From assembly GCA_016550425.1 (NCBI GenBank), contig JABXGS010000177.1:1-7312 (forward strand): a stretch of DNA of 7,312 bases, read 5' to 3'. Both the position numbers and the translations under genes were made by a program. The stretch comes from an archaeon. GTDB taxonomy: Archaea; Asgardarchaeota; Hermodarchaeia; Hermodarchaeales; Hermodarchaeaceae. The notes beneath the pieces were generated by a model. That model did not search any database. It was given only the letters and a program-made list of their open reading frames with translations, and had not been told where the DNA came from. This document shows, in pieces, positions 1-6,544 of this stretch; within the stretch, counting starts at the first letter, position 1, and each line of letters starts with the position of its first letter.

Positions 1-290
1 AGTTCTTCATTATACTGCCAGCTATCCGCATTATCATTAAACTCTGAGTTATTTATTGGATAGATGGCTTGAAATCCGAAAGGATCGATTGGTAATAACC
101 ACGTTGGAGCTGACAGTCGTGGTGCTTGGTTAACAAGAATTGGTGCTGGCCAGGGTTCCACCAAAGGGGCAACCAATGCCATACCGAGAAAGAATAGGAT
201 AATGGCTAGTCCAGCGATTCCCATCTTGCTCTTTCGGTATTCTCTCCAGAATCCCATGAAGCGGTGATAATATTCGTCCCATCTTACCAT
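1..290 (-). CDS. DppC-like ABC transporter permease, 5' part (runs off left edge)
   Basis: Inner permease subunit of a peptide/oligopeptide-type ABC importer, the usual partner of the DppB-like protein encoded just upstream. Only the first 96 codons lie in the window. The start is ATG at 290-288, with GGTGAT at 301-296 five bases before it and an in-frame TGA at 299-297 that rules out a longer ATG start. The N-terminus has the typical DppC form: a short basic cytoplasmic segment (around FWREYRKSKMG, residues 14-24), then one hydrophobic helix at about residues 24-44 ending in APLVEP. After the helix the visible chain is polar and aromatic and does not reach the usual TDxxGRD-type motif by residue 96, so the loop after the first helix seems longer than in standard DppC. 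The permease core and EAA loop lie outside the window. The gene starts 18 nt after the upstream permease stop, so the two are almost certainly co-transcribed. The family call is good; the substrate is unknown. Confidence 0.8.
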   Translation of the reverse strand, partial: MVRWDEYYHRFMGFWREYRKSKMGIAGLAIILFFLGMALVAPLVEPWPAPILVNQAPRLSAPTWLLPIDPFGFQAIYPINNSEFNDNADSWQYNEE

Positions 291-295
291 CTGCA

Positions 296-301
296 ATCAC
301 C
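296..301 (-). promoter_or_regulatory. Ribosome binding site of the dppC-like gene
   Basis: GGTGAT on the minus strand matches the archaeal anti-16S sequence and lies 5 nt before the ATG at 290-288. It fixes the start of the second permease and argues against the other-frame ATG at 303-301, which opens only a short unrelated frame. Confidence 0.65.
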
Positions 302-307
302 ATAGTT

Positions 308-1288
308 TCAATCGTATCTGACCCGGGGGTCAAGGAATCCATAGAGGATATCGGCAATGAAGTTGGCTATGATTACGGTCAGAGCCATGATATAGAAGAT
401 TGCCTGTAGCACTGGGTAATTTTGTTGCATCACTGAGTCGAATATCAACCGACCCAAGCCATACCAGTTAAACACTGTTTCTGTTAGCGTTGCACCAGTT
501 ATGAGAAAACCGAAAGTCAACGCGATCATTGTAACCAGAGGTAGAATTGCGTTTCGCAGAGCATGCTTATACAACACGGTGCGTTCGTCCACGCCTTTAG
601 CCCGAGCAGTTACGATGTAGTCCTCTGTTAATACGTCAATGAGGGTATTTCGCATGACAAGCATGTATCCCCCATACGAGACTAATGCTAGTGTCAAAGA
701 GGGTAGTACAAGGTGCCACGCAACATCCATTGCATAAGCAAGAGGATCTTCAGGAACTGGTACCGAGACAGTTCCTCCATATGGAAAGAGTGGAAGATAG
801 AACCCAAACATGAGGATGAACATCATCCCTAACCAAAATGTCGGAATCGAGTAGAAGGTTAGAGCAGTGACGACCATGCCCATATCAAAGGATCCTCCAC
901 GCTTTGATGCAGCAGCGATGCCAGTGATAACGCCGAGAACAATTGTGATTATTGCGGCGGTACCCATGAGGAGGAGCGTATTTGGAAGTCGGGCAGCGAT
1001 GGATTCAATCACAGGTCGATAGCCCTCCGTAAAAGAGTGCCCAAAGTTGAAGGTAAACATATTCACAAGATATGTCACGAATTGTATTGGGAGGGGTTGA
1101 TCTAATCCCCACATAGCACGGAGAGCAGCAGCGAGCTCTTGCTGGTTTGCTTGTAAGTTACCACTGATTAATATCCTAACCGGATCACCGGGCATAAGCC
1201 TGAAAACGAAGAAGTTGAAGGTGATAGCGCCTAAAATAAGGATAAAACTATTTATTATACGTCGTACGACGAACTCGCGTAGGCCCAC
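308..1288 (-). CDS. DppB-like peptide ABC transporter permease
   Basis: Membrane-spanning permease of the dipeptide/oligopeptide/nickel ABC importer family (binding-protein-dependent transport, inner membrane component). It forms the translocation channel with the DppC-like protein. The 326-residue length is normal. The N-terminus has the family pattern: arginine-rich start, first helix at about 11-30, then FRLMPGDP at 29-36. Further helices lie near 101-125, 138-168, 190-212, 248-268 and 295-318. The cytoplasmic EAA loop that docks on the ATPase is clear at about 222-250 (EDYIVTARAKG, then LRNAILP). The C-terminus ends in the typical LDPRVRYD. Translation starts at GTG (1288-1286) with GGAGG 8 nt upstream. 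A TATA box 50-60 nt before the start supports this choice. No binding protein or ATPase gene is visible; they would have to lie beyond the left edge or elsewhere. Peptides are the default substrate guess, but family members also carry nickel, sugars and opines. Confidence 0.93.
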   Translation of the reverse strand: MGLREFVVRRIINSFILILGAITFNFFVFRLMPGDPVRILISGNLQANQQELAAALRAMWGLDQPLPIQFVTYLVNMFTFNFGHSFTEGYRPVIESIAARLPNTLLLMGTAAIITIVLGVITGIAAASKRGGSFDMGMVVTALTFYSIPTFWLGMMFILMFGFYLPLFPYGGTVSVPVPEDPLAYAMDVAWHLVLPSLTLALVSYGGYMLVMRNTLIDVLTEDYIVTARAKGVDERTVLYKHALRNAILPLVTMIALTFGFLITGATLTETVFNWYGLGRLIFDSVMQQNYPVLQAIFYIMALTVIIANFIADILYGFLDPRVRYD

Positions 1289-1296
1289 AAGCTTTG

Positions 1297-1301
1297 CCTC
1301 C
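1297..1301 (-). promoter_or_regulatory. Ribosome binding site of the dppB-like gene
   Basis: GGAGG on the minus strand lies 8 nt before the GTG at 1288-1286. It supports use of this GTG start; no ATG is available near it in this frame. Confidence 0.65.
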
Positions 1302-1337
1302 AGCTTTTTCTAAAGCTCGTTGCCCAATGCAGTAATG

Positions 1338-1349
1338 GCTTTTATAAGC
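1338..1349. promoter_or_regulatory. Archaeal TATA box in divergent promoter region
   Basis: GCTTTTATAAGC contains a TTATAA core that reads as a good archaeal TATA box on both strands (CTTTTATAAG on plus, CTTATAAAAG on minus). On the minus strand it is preceded by a purine-rich AGCAAAG that could be the BRE. Transcription would start near 1317, giving a leader of about 30 nt with a GGAGG before the dppB-like gene. On the plus strand the expected start is near 1370, about 95 nt before the membrane gene at 1465. The minus use is better supported; use in both directions is inference. Confidence 0.55.
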
Positions 1350-1385
1350 TTTGCTTATGGTGCAAGGTAACCTCTCCTTATTAAG

Positions 1386-1401
1386 TGAGAATTTATTCTC
1401 A
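1386..1401. promoter_or_regulatory. Palindrome, possible operator
   Basis: TGAGAAT-TT-ATTCTCA is a perfect inverted repeat with 7-bp arms and a 2-bp spacer. It lies about 40-55 bp from the shared TATA box. That is just downstream of the expected plus-strand transcription start and upstream of the minus-strand promoter. The short spacer suits a dimeric DNA-binding protein better than an RNA hairpin. No regulator gene is in view, so the binding partner is unknown. Confidence 0.4.
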
Positions 1402-1464
1402 AAATGCATGGAGAGGAAAGCTTTTAGAACGAAGTTCCTTTGTGCCAAACAGCTGGTGCCTGTT

Positions 1465-1989
1465 ATGATGCGATTGAAACAAACGCTCTACAAACCGTCT
1501 TATCGGAACCTTGTTACAGTTGTTTTCATCGTTACCACGATTGCCCTTGGAATTGGAAGCATCATTTTATCAGTAGAATATTTTGCGGTTTATGATACAG
1601 CAAACCATTTTCGACCAACAATCACGAGCGTTGAAAAGTCCACTCCAAGCGCTAGTGAACGACTTATCACAGTTGATATTCTAGTACAAAATAATGGCAC
1701 TAGGCTGGTGCATATTTGGGGCTACACGGTTTCCTTAGAGTTGAATGGCGAATATATAAGTCAAGTTGATACTTTTCAAGATATTTTCTTGCAACCTGGT
1801 CAAGAAACCACGATTGTCGTCCGGATTTTAGTGACCGGACTGTACGTCAACACCATTATTGACGCTGAGTCTAGCGGTCAGTGGAACTGGTATATCCGCT
1901 ATCCAATGCGTATCTACATCGGTGGTTGGTTGTATATTGCCATGTCATATCTCTCCACGTACTATACTGGAGTCATTGAGGGTATCTAA
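1465..1989 (+). CDS. Unrecognised membrane-anchored protein with exported beta-rich domain
   Basis: I do not recognise a named family. The 174-residue product has a basic N-terminus (KQTLYKPSYRN), one hydrophobic helix at about residues 15-40, and then an outside domain of about 130 residues. From 66 to 125 this domain alternates hydrophobic and polar residues in strands: LITVDILVQNNGTR, then VSLELNGEYI, then LQPGQETTIVVRILV. That resembles the LEA14/WHy or CARDB type of beta-sandwich, but the match is by eye only. The C-terminus is rich in aromatic residues (WNWYIRYPMRIYIGGWLYI). The start is uncertain: tandem ATGs at 1465 and 1468 have GGTG at 1455-1458 upstream. An in-frame ATG at 1408 has no binding site, and one at 1357 would lie before the expected transcript start. 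The stop is 3 nt before the next gene, so the two are probably one transcript. It could be a cell-surface partner of the neighbouring four-helix protein. Confidence 0.7.
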   Translation: MMRLKQTLYKPSYRNLVTVVFIVTTIALGIGSIILSVEYFAVYDTANHFRPTITSVEKSTPSASERLITVDILVQNNGTRLVHIWGYTVSLELNGEYISQVDTFQDIFLQPGQETTIVVRILVTGLYVNTIIDAESSGQWNWYIRYPMRIYIGGWLYIAMSYLSTYYTGVIEGI

Positions 1990-1992
1990 AAA

Positions 1993-2472
1993 ATGGAAAT
2001 ATCAGCAAAACAAAAAGAGAAGATTGGCAGCATAATCCGATTCTTCGTCGCTGCTATCTGTGGTGGAGTGATGATTACCTTTGCCAACTTCACTATTTTA
2101 GTCGGTCTTACAGATGGAGCAGTATTCACAATCTTGATGATTATTATTGGGATACTTGTTGGAATGTTCAGCGAAGAAATTCATTATGCCATTCTTGCAG
2201 GACTAATGAGTATCTTTGTGGCATTCCTCATTTTTTATGGAGTAATTGTCCTACCAATAATCCTTTTTGCCACCTGGGAGCTATTCGAAATCCTTGTACT
2301 CTTTGGTATTTTCCATATTGTGCGAGTAATAATGCTTCAACTAGTCGGCATTATGCTTGGCGTCGTTGTGGGTCGATGGATAGGCCCCGCTTGGCAGGAT
2401 ATCAAGACACCCAAACACAAACTACGCATAGGTGTTAATGGCGAGATAACACCCGAATCTGAAGCAGAATAG
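1993..2472 (+). CDS. Unrecognised four-helix membrane protein
   Basis: This 159-residue protein of unknown function is very hydrophobic. It has a short charged N-terminus (KQKEK, 6-10), four likely membrane helices at about 13-37, 43-60, 66-93 and 97-127, and a charged C-terminal tail of about 28 residues ending in PESEAE. By the positive-inside rule the tail and N-terminus should both be cytoplasmic. Two acidic residues (E61, E62) and a histidine (H64) sit between helices 2 and 3, while E96, E99 and H108 lie at or within helix 4; these could matter for function, but no known motif is recognised. Translation starts at ATG 1993 with GAGGGT at 1978-1983 inside the end of the upstream gene, only 3 nt after its stop. 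This points to coupled expression, and perhaps a complex, with the single-anchor protein. The gene ends 4 nt from the stop of a convergent gene. Confidence 0.78.
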   Translation: MEISAKQKEKIGSIIRFFVAAICGGVMITFANFTILVGLTDGAVFTILMIIIGILVGMFSEEIHYAILAGLMSIFVAFLIFYGVIVLPIILFATWELFEILVLFGIFHIVRVIMLQLVGIMLGVVVGRWIGPAWQDIKTPKHKLRIGVNGEITPESEAE

Positions 2473-2476
2473 GCAT

Positions 2477-2761
2477 TCAGCGAACGGGCATGCGAACAAT
2501 TGTCATAATCCATAGTCCGAGAATAATTGCCACAAACATACCGATCATGAAGATGATTTGACCCAAAAGGATAAGTTGTAAATTCCAGGGTTGATAAAAC
2601 GCGGTTAAGCTCCAAATTAGTCCTCCAATCACCATCATAATGATCGGTATGATGAAAGCACGATAATTGATTAACCGCAACGGAGAGGGCCCTTTACGGA
2701 CTGGAGTTAATCCATCGAATTTGTGCCACTTTTCCTTTTGCACATGTATTCTTTGTTTCAT
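2477..2761 (-). CDS. Small two-helix membrane protein, unknown function
   Basis: No family is recognised. The preferred start is ATG 2761-2759, giving 94 residues: a basic, soluble N-terminal part of about 34 residues (several Lys, Arg and His), then two hydrophobic helices at about 35-55 and 61-88, and a short basic tail RMPVR. The hairpin with both ends basic suggests both termini are cytoplasmic. The frame stays open further upstream to 2977, but that stretch overlaps the hyuA start on the other strand and looks unlike membrane protein, so the shorter start is chosen. A weak GTGA lies at 2773-2770, 8 nt before the ATG. A TATA-like TTCTATATCTT on the minus strand (about 2828-2838) sits at a plausible distance upstream. 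The gene diverges from hyuA and converges on the four-helix gene, so it is its own transcription unit. Confidence 0.6.
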   Translation of the reverse strand: MKQRIHVQKEKWHKFDGLTPVRKGPSPLRLINYRAFIIPIIMMVIGGLIWSLTAFYQPWNLQLILLGQIIFMIGMFVAIILGLWIMTIVRMPVR

Positions 2762-2893
2762 TAGAATCGTCACAATCGAGCATGGGAGTAGGAAAAGAAA
2801 AAGGCTCCTATTGTTAACGATTCCCTTAAGATATAGAATTTGTCTTTTATGGAAGTGTCGGAAGACTTTATCCCCTTTATCGCCTTGGAAGAT
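2762..2893. promoter_or_regulatory. Divergent promoter region of hyuAB and the small membrane gene
   Basis: This AT-rich spacer lies between divergent starts. On the plus strand, candidate TATA boxes are CTTTTATGG at 2844-2852 and, less likely, ACTTTATC at 2865-2872. The first would place transcription near 2875, about 30 nt before the hyuA ATG. On the minus strand the TATA-like sequence at about 2828-2838 would place transcription near 2805-2810. None is a perfect consensus and no clear operator repeat is seen. Confidence 0.35.
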
Positions 2894-2903
2894 GGTGAAG
2901 AGG
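2894..2903 (+). promoter_or_regulatory. Ribosome binding site of hyuA
   Basis: GGTGAAGAGG directly precedes ATG 2904, with GGTGA ending 5 nt before it. It overlaps an alternative ATG at 2892, which is preceded only by a weaker GGAAG. This decides for 2904 as the main start, four codons shorter. Confidence 0.6.
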
Positions 2904-4970
2904 ATGCTTAACCAAAGTGGAAATTCTGAACCAATTCGAGTTGGAATCGATATTGGAGGTACGTTCACAGATGTCATTCTAATCGATTCAACTGGGAGGC
3001 AATGGCATGTTAAGGTGCGGTCGACCCCCGATGATTCCTCGATAGGAGTCTTAGAGGGGCTCCAAAAGGTGTTAGAATTAGCAAATATTCCTCCAAATGA
3101 AGTTCAGTATATCCTACTTGGAACCACTGTGGCGACGAATACCGTCTTACAACGGAAAGGAGCCAAGGTCTGTCTAATTACAACAAAAGGATTCGAAGAT
3201 CTCTTAGAAATTGGTCGCCAACAACGTCCAAATCTCTATGATATTTTCGTTGAGCATATTCCCCCACTGGTAACACGTGACCATATTATTGGGGTTCCGG
3301 AAAGAATTCTCGAGGATGGGACAGTGCATCAACCTCTGACTAGGAAGGAGGTTAATGATGTAGTCGAAAAAGCAATTGTGGACATTGATGCTGTGGCAAT
3401 CTGTTTACTATTTTCATACCGGAACCCACAACATGAGATTAGCCTACTTCAAGAACTCCAAAGGCACAATCCAGATTTATCAGTGAGTATATCATCGGTT
3501 GTCCTTCCTGAATACCGGGAATATGAGCGGATGTCCACCACGGTCTTAGATGCTTATGTCAATCCAGTAATTGCCAAATACCTTCAACGCTTGGATAAGG
3601 CACTTAGTAAAGCAGGAATCAACACACCTCTATTAATAATGCAAAGTCAAGGAGGTGTTCTTCAATCCAAAGTTGCACAGCAACACGCCGCCCGTTTATT
3701 ATTCAGCGGGCTGGCAGGAGGAACACTGGGGGGTGCATACACCAGTGCTTCTCTTAAGGAAACGGAAATTATCAGTTTGGACATGGGTGGAACGAGTACT
3801 GATGTGGCACTCATTAGCAATGGCATAATAAGAGAAACATCTGAGGGGCATATTGGAGGATTACCTTGTCGACTTCCAATGGTCGATGTAGAAACCGTTG
3901 GAGCAGGTGGTGGGAGTATTGGCTGGATTGATACAGGCGGAATTTTGCGAGTAGGACCACAAAGCGCTGGGGCTAATCCTGGTCCAGCTGCCTATGGAAT
4001 GGGGGGAACTGACGCTACCGTAACGGATGCTAACTTAATATTAGGGCGATTGAACCCTGAGAATTTTTTAGGCGGAGCGATTTCACTGAAGGTAGATCTT
4101 GCAGCTGATACTATGAAGATATTGGCAGATGAGCTTCACTTAACCTCTGCGGAATGTGCGTTTGGAATCGTCAGAGTAGTTAATGCAAACATGGAACGAG
4201 CTATTCGGGTGGTTTCAATTCAACGGGGTTTTGATCCACGTGACTTTGCTTTAATAGCCTTTGGGGGGGCTGGACCGATGCATGCCTGGGACCTTGCTAA
4301 AAACCTGGGAATTCCACGGGTCATCATCCCACCTGCTCCAGGCTTGCATTCTGCGTTAGGTTTACTAGCTACCAATCTTCGTGTTGACCAAAGTCAAACG
4401 CTACTTGAATCCCTCGAGTCTCCAAACCTAACCCAAATCAACGTGCTGTATCAGCGCCTAGAAGAAGAACTCAAAGGACAACTCCGACGACAAGGTGTTG
4501 CTTCAAATACCATTAGATCTCAACGCCTTGCTGATCTCCGTTATACCGGTCAAGCCTATGAGATTATTGTACCAGTTCCAGAGGGACGTATCACCAAGAA
4601 TTGGGTCAGTCGATTGAATCAAACCTTCCATATGCACCATGAACAGCAATACGGGTTCGCTGCACCCACGGCCCCGGTAACTCTTGTAAATCTCCGCGTG
4701 ATTGCTCAAGGACCCATGCCCGATCTTAAATTAGTTCAAATTCCGAAACAACAAGGAGCACCTGAAATCCAATCATGGAGAGAGGTCTTTTTTGAGGAAG
4801 CTAAGGGATTTGTCAGCACACCAGTGTTTACACGGACAGTGTTAGGGCGAGGAGCTGAAATTGAAGGTCCAGCGATTATCGAACAGCTTGATTCAACTAC
4901 GGTTGTGCATCCGAACACAAAAGCAGTGGTTCGAAAAGGAGGAAACATCATCTTGGAGTGGATTAAATGA
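2904..4970 (+). CDS. hyuA: Hydantoinase/oxoprolinase family subunit A (HyuA)
   Basis: ATP-binding subunit of an ATP-dependent cyclic-amidase of the N-methylhydantoinase/5-oxoprolinase/caprolactamase group. It is cytoplasmic and would phosphorylate the substrate amide so that subunit B can open it. With the ATG at 2904 it has 688 residues, a normal length. The N-terminal domain shows the first phosphate loop, VGIDIGGTFTDV at 13-24, followed by GTTVATNTVLQRKGA. The central ASKHA-type domain has the second loop LDMGGTSTDVA at 292-302, then VETVGAGGGS at 329-338 and the SAGANPGPAAYG segment. AFGGAGPMHA lies at 452-461, after the conserved IQRGFDPRDF. The C-terminal domain carries YTGQAYEI and ends with the typical GPAIIEQLDSTTVVHP. 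All key motifs look intact. The frame is open upstream to 2667, but that part overlaps an opposite gene and is not family-like. The stop overlaps the hyuB start. Acetone or acetophenone carboxylases are related, but their additional subunits are absent here. Confidence 0.95.
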   Translation: MLNQSGNSEPIRVGIDIGGTFTDVILIDSTGRQWHVKVRSTPDDSSIGVLEGLQKVLELANIPPNEVQYILLGTTVATNTVLQRKGAKVCLITTKGFEDLLEIGRQQRPNLYDIFVEHIPPLVTRDHIIGVPERILEDGTVHQPLTRKEVNDVVEKAIVDIDAVAICLLFSYRNPQHEISLLQELQRHNPDLSVSISSVVLPEYREYERMSTTVLDAYVNPVIAKYLQRLDKALSKAGINTPLLIMQSQGGVLQSKVAQQHAARLLFSGLAGGTLGGAYTSASLKETEIISLDMGGTSTDVALISNGIIRETSEGHIGGLPCRLPMVDVETVGAGGGSIGWIDTGGILRVGPQSAGANPGPAAYGMGGTDATVTDANLILGRLNPENFLGGAISLKVDLAADTMKILADELHLTSAECAFGIVRVVNANMERAIRVVSIQRGFDPRDFALIAFGGAGPMHAWDLAKNLGIPRVIIPPAPGLHSALGLLATNLRVDQSQTLLESLESPNLTQINVLYQRLEEELKGQLRRQGVASNTIRSQRLADLRYTGQAYEIIVPVPEGRITKNWVSRLNQTFHMHHEQQYGFAAPTAPVTLVNLRVIAQGPMPDLKLVQIPKQQGAPEIQSWREVFFEEAKGFVSTPVFTRTVLGRGAEIEGPAIIEQLDSTTVVHPNTKAVVRKGGNIILEWIK
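4955..4961 (+). promoter_or_regulatory. Ribosome binding site of hyuB within hyuA
   Basis: GGAGTGG in the last codons of hyuA lies about 5-8 nt before ATG 4967, which overlaps the hyuA stop in the ATGA arrangement. It suggests reinitiation or direct initiation that keeps the two subunits in equal amounts. Confidence 0.6.
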
Positions 4971-6544
4971 AAACGGATCCTATATCCTTTGAAGTTCTGC
5001 GAAATGCCTTCATTTCCGTTGCTGAGGAAATGGGTGCTACGCTGGTGCGTACAGCTTATTCACCGAATATCAAGGAGCGACGTGATTGCTCAGCGGCTGC
5101 TTTTGATGGTCAAGGACAGATGGTGAGTCAAGCAGAGCATATCCCTGTCCATCTTGGAGCTATGCCTGAATCCGTTAAGGCGGCCTTAGCGCTTTTTCCA
5201 GTGTACGAATGGGAGAGAGGTGATGTCATAGTGCTAAATGATCCTTTTGAGGGAGGCACACACCTTCCGGATATCACCCTCATTTCACCAGTCATTTATG
5301 AGGAGGAGGTTGCTGGATTTGTTGCGAATCGGGCTCATCACGCGGATGTTGGTGGTGCAGCGCCGGGTTCGATGCCTGGAGCCGCAACTGAAATCTATCA
5401 AGAAGGACTACGAATACCGCCTACCAAACTGTTCCATGCAGGGACCGTAAACCAAGACATTTGGCGACTTATACTAGCTAATGTTCGTACACCTCTTGAA
5501 AGACAAGGAGATCTTCGAGCCCAAATTGCAGCGAATTCAACTGGAGTCTCGCGATTTGAAGCCGTATTAGCCAAATATTCAGCACCAACCGTCTCATCTT
5601 TCTTCACTGATTTTCATGAATATTCACGCCAAAGAATGCTTCAACAGCTGTCACAAATGCCCCAAGGTGAATACACGTTCTCTGATTTCATGGATAATGA
5701 TGGAATTTCACTCAGACCGGTAGAATTGAAAGTTAAGGTTTCGATTCAACCTCAACAGATTATCTTTGACTTTTCAGGAAGCGCTGAACAAACCCAAGGA
5801 AATATCAATGCACCCCTTGCAGTGACCCTTTCTTGTTCATACTATGTTCTCCGCTGCATCACCGACTCCACAATTCCAGTAAACGCCGGGTGCTATTCGC
5901 CATTAACCGTGATAGCCCCTAAAGGTTCAGTTCTTAATCCCCGCCCTCCAGCTGCTGTTTCAGCTGGAAATGTTGAAACATCTCAAAGAGTCGTGGATGT
6001 TTTGTTCGGAGCTTTGCAGAATGCCCTTCCTGGGCACATCCCTGCAGCAAGTCAAGGGACAATGAATAATTTGACAATTGGTGGAGTTTTTCCTGGCACA
6101 TCTCTAGCCTTTACCTTCTATGAGACCATCGGTGGAGGACTTGGAGCTCGACCTAATAAGGAGGGCATTAATGGAATTCACAGTCACATGACAAATACTG
6201 CAAATACACCAATTGAAGCGCTAGAGAGCACTTACCCCCTCCGAGTCGAATGTTATCGTCTGATTCCAGAAAGTGGTGGCAAAGGACAGTATCAAGGTGG
6301 ACAAGGAATCCAACGGGACATCAAGATCCTAGCTGATCGTGCGGTTGTCTCGATTCAAAGCGAACGTCGTCGTTTCGCACCTTGGGGCTTGAAGGGTGGG
6401 GCTTCTGGGCGTCTTGGAAAAAATCGTCATTGGCATAACGGAAAATGGAAAGAAATTCCTGGAAAGGCAACATTATCGGTAGAAAATGGAGATATCATTA
6501 GTATTCAAACACCAGGTGGGGGTGGATACGGAAAACCGAATTAA
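4967..6544 (+). CDS. hyuB: Hydantoinase/oxoprolinase family subunit B (HyuB)
   Basis: Hydrolytic, metal-binding subunit that works with HyuA in ATP-dependent opening of a cyclic amide such as hydantoin, 5-oxoproline or another lactam. The exact substrate cannot be read from the sequence. The 525 residues match the family length. It begins with the typical DPISFEVLRNAF at 4-15 and SPNIKERRDCSAAAFD at 32-47. NDPFEGGTHLPD lies at 91-102 and NRAHHADVGG at 121-130. D40, H99, D102 and H124 sit where, as I recall, metal ligands lie in related ATP-dependent lactamases. GNVETSQR is at 334-341, GGGLGARP at 389-396, and the C-terminus has the family segment QSERRRFAPWGLKGG and ends in a glycine-rich GGGGYGKPN. 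Nothing is truncated. The start overlaps the hyuA stop by 4 nt, so the subunits are translationally linked. The gene ends 120 nt before a convergent exporter gene. Confidence 0.95.
   Translation: MKTDPISFEVLRNAFISVAEEMGATLVRTAYSPNIKERRDCSAAAFDGQGQMVSQAEHIPVHLGAMPESVKAALALFPVYEWERGDVIVLNDPFEGGTHLPDITLISPVIYEEEVAGFVANRAHHADVGGAAPGSMPGAATEIYQEGLRIPPTKLFHAGTVNQDIWRLILANVRTPLERQGDLRAQIAANSTGVSRFEAVLAKYSAPTVSSFFTDFHEYSRQRMLQQLSQMPQGEYTFSDFMDNDGISLRPVELKVKVSIQPQQIIFDFSGSAEQTQGNINAPLAVTLSCSYYVLRCITDSTIPVNAGCYSPLTVIAPKGSVLNPRPPAAVSAGNVETSQRVVDVLFGALQNALPGHIPAASQGTMNNLTIGGVFPGTSLAFTFYETIGGGLGARPNKEGINGIHSHMTNTANTPIEALESTYPLRVECYRLIPESGGKGQYQGGQGIQRDIKILADRAVVSIQSERRRFAPWGLKGGASGRLGKNRHWHNGKWKEIPGKATLSVENGDIISIQTPGGGGYGKPN

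Noticed and set aside
130..357. 75-residue minus-strand reading frame across the dppB/dppC junction
   Set aside because: It is out of frame with both permeases, which account for the sequence, and its product resembles nothing.
1248..1448. 66-residue minus-strand frame over the divergent promoter
   Set aside because: It covers the TATA box and the start of the dppB-like gene in another frame, and shows no coding character.
2337..2615. 92-residue minus-strand frame across the convergent gene ends
   Set aside because: It is a shadow of two well-formed membrane-protein genes on either side.
2667..2903. In-frame N-terminal extension of hyuA by 79 residues
   Set aside because: It overlaps the minus-strand small membrane gene, has no family similarity, is rich in Cys/Leu/Arg as expected of chance translation, and a good GGTGA binding site marks ATG 2904.
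2762..2977. Longer form of the small minus-strand gene, starting at 2977
   Set aside because: The first 72 residues are antisense to the hyuA promoter and its phosphate-loop coding region. The likely start is ATG 2761-2759.
4503..5607. Several 68-71-residue frames inside hyuA and hyuB (4503-4709, 4736-4951, 5238-5450, 5398-5607)
   Set aside because: All lie inside strongly conserved coding sequence in other frames or on the other strand, with no binding sites or recognisable content.
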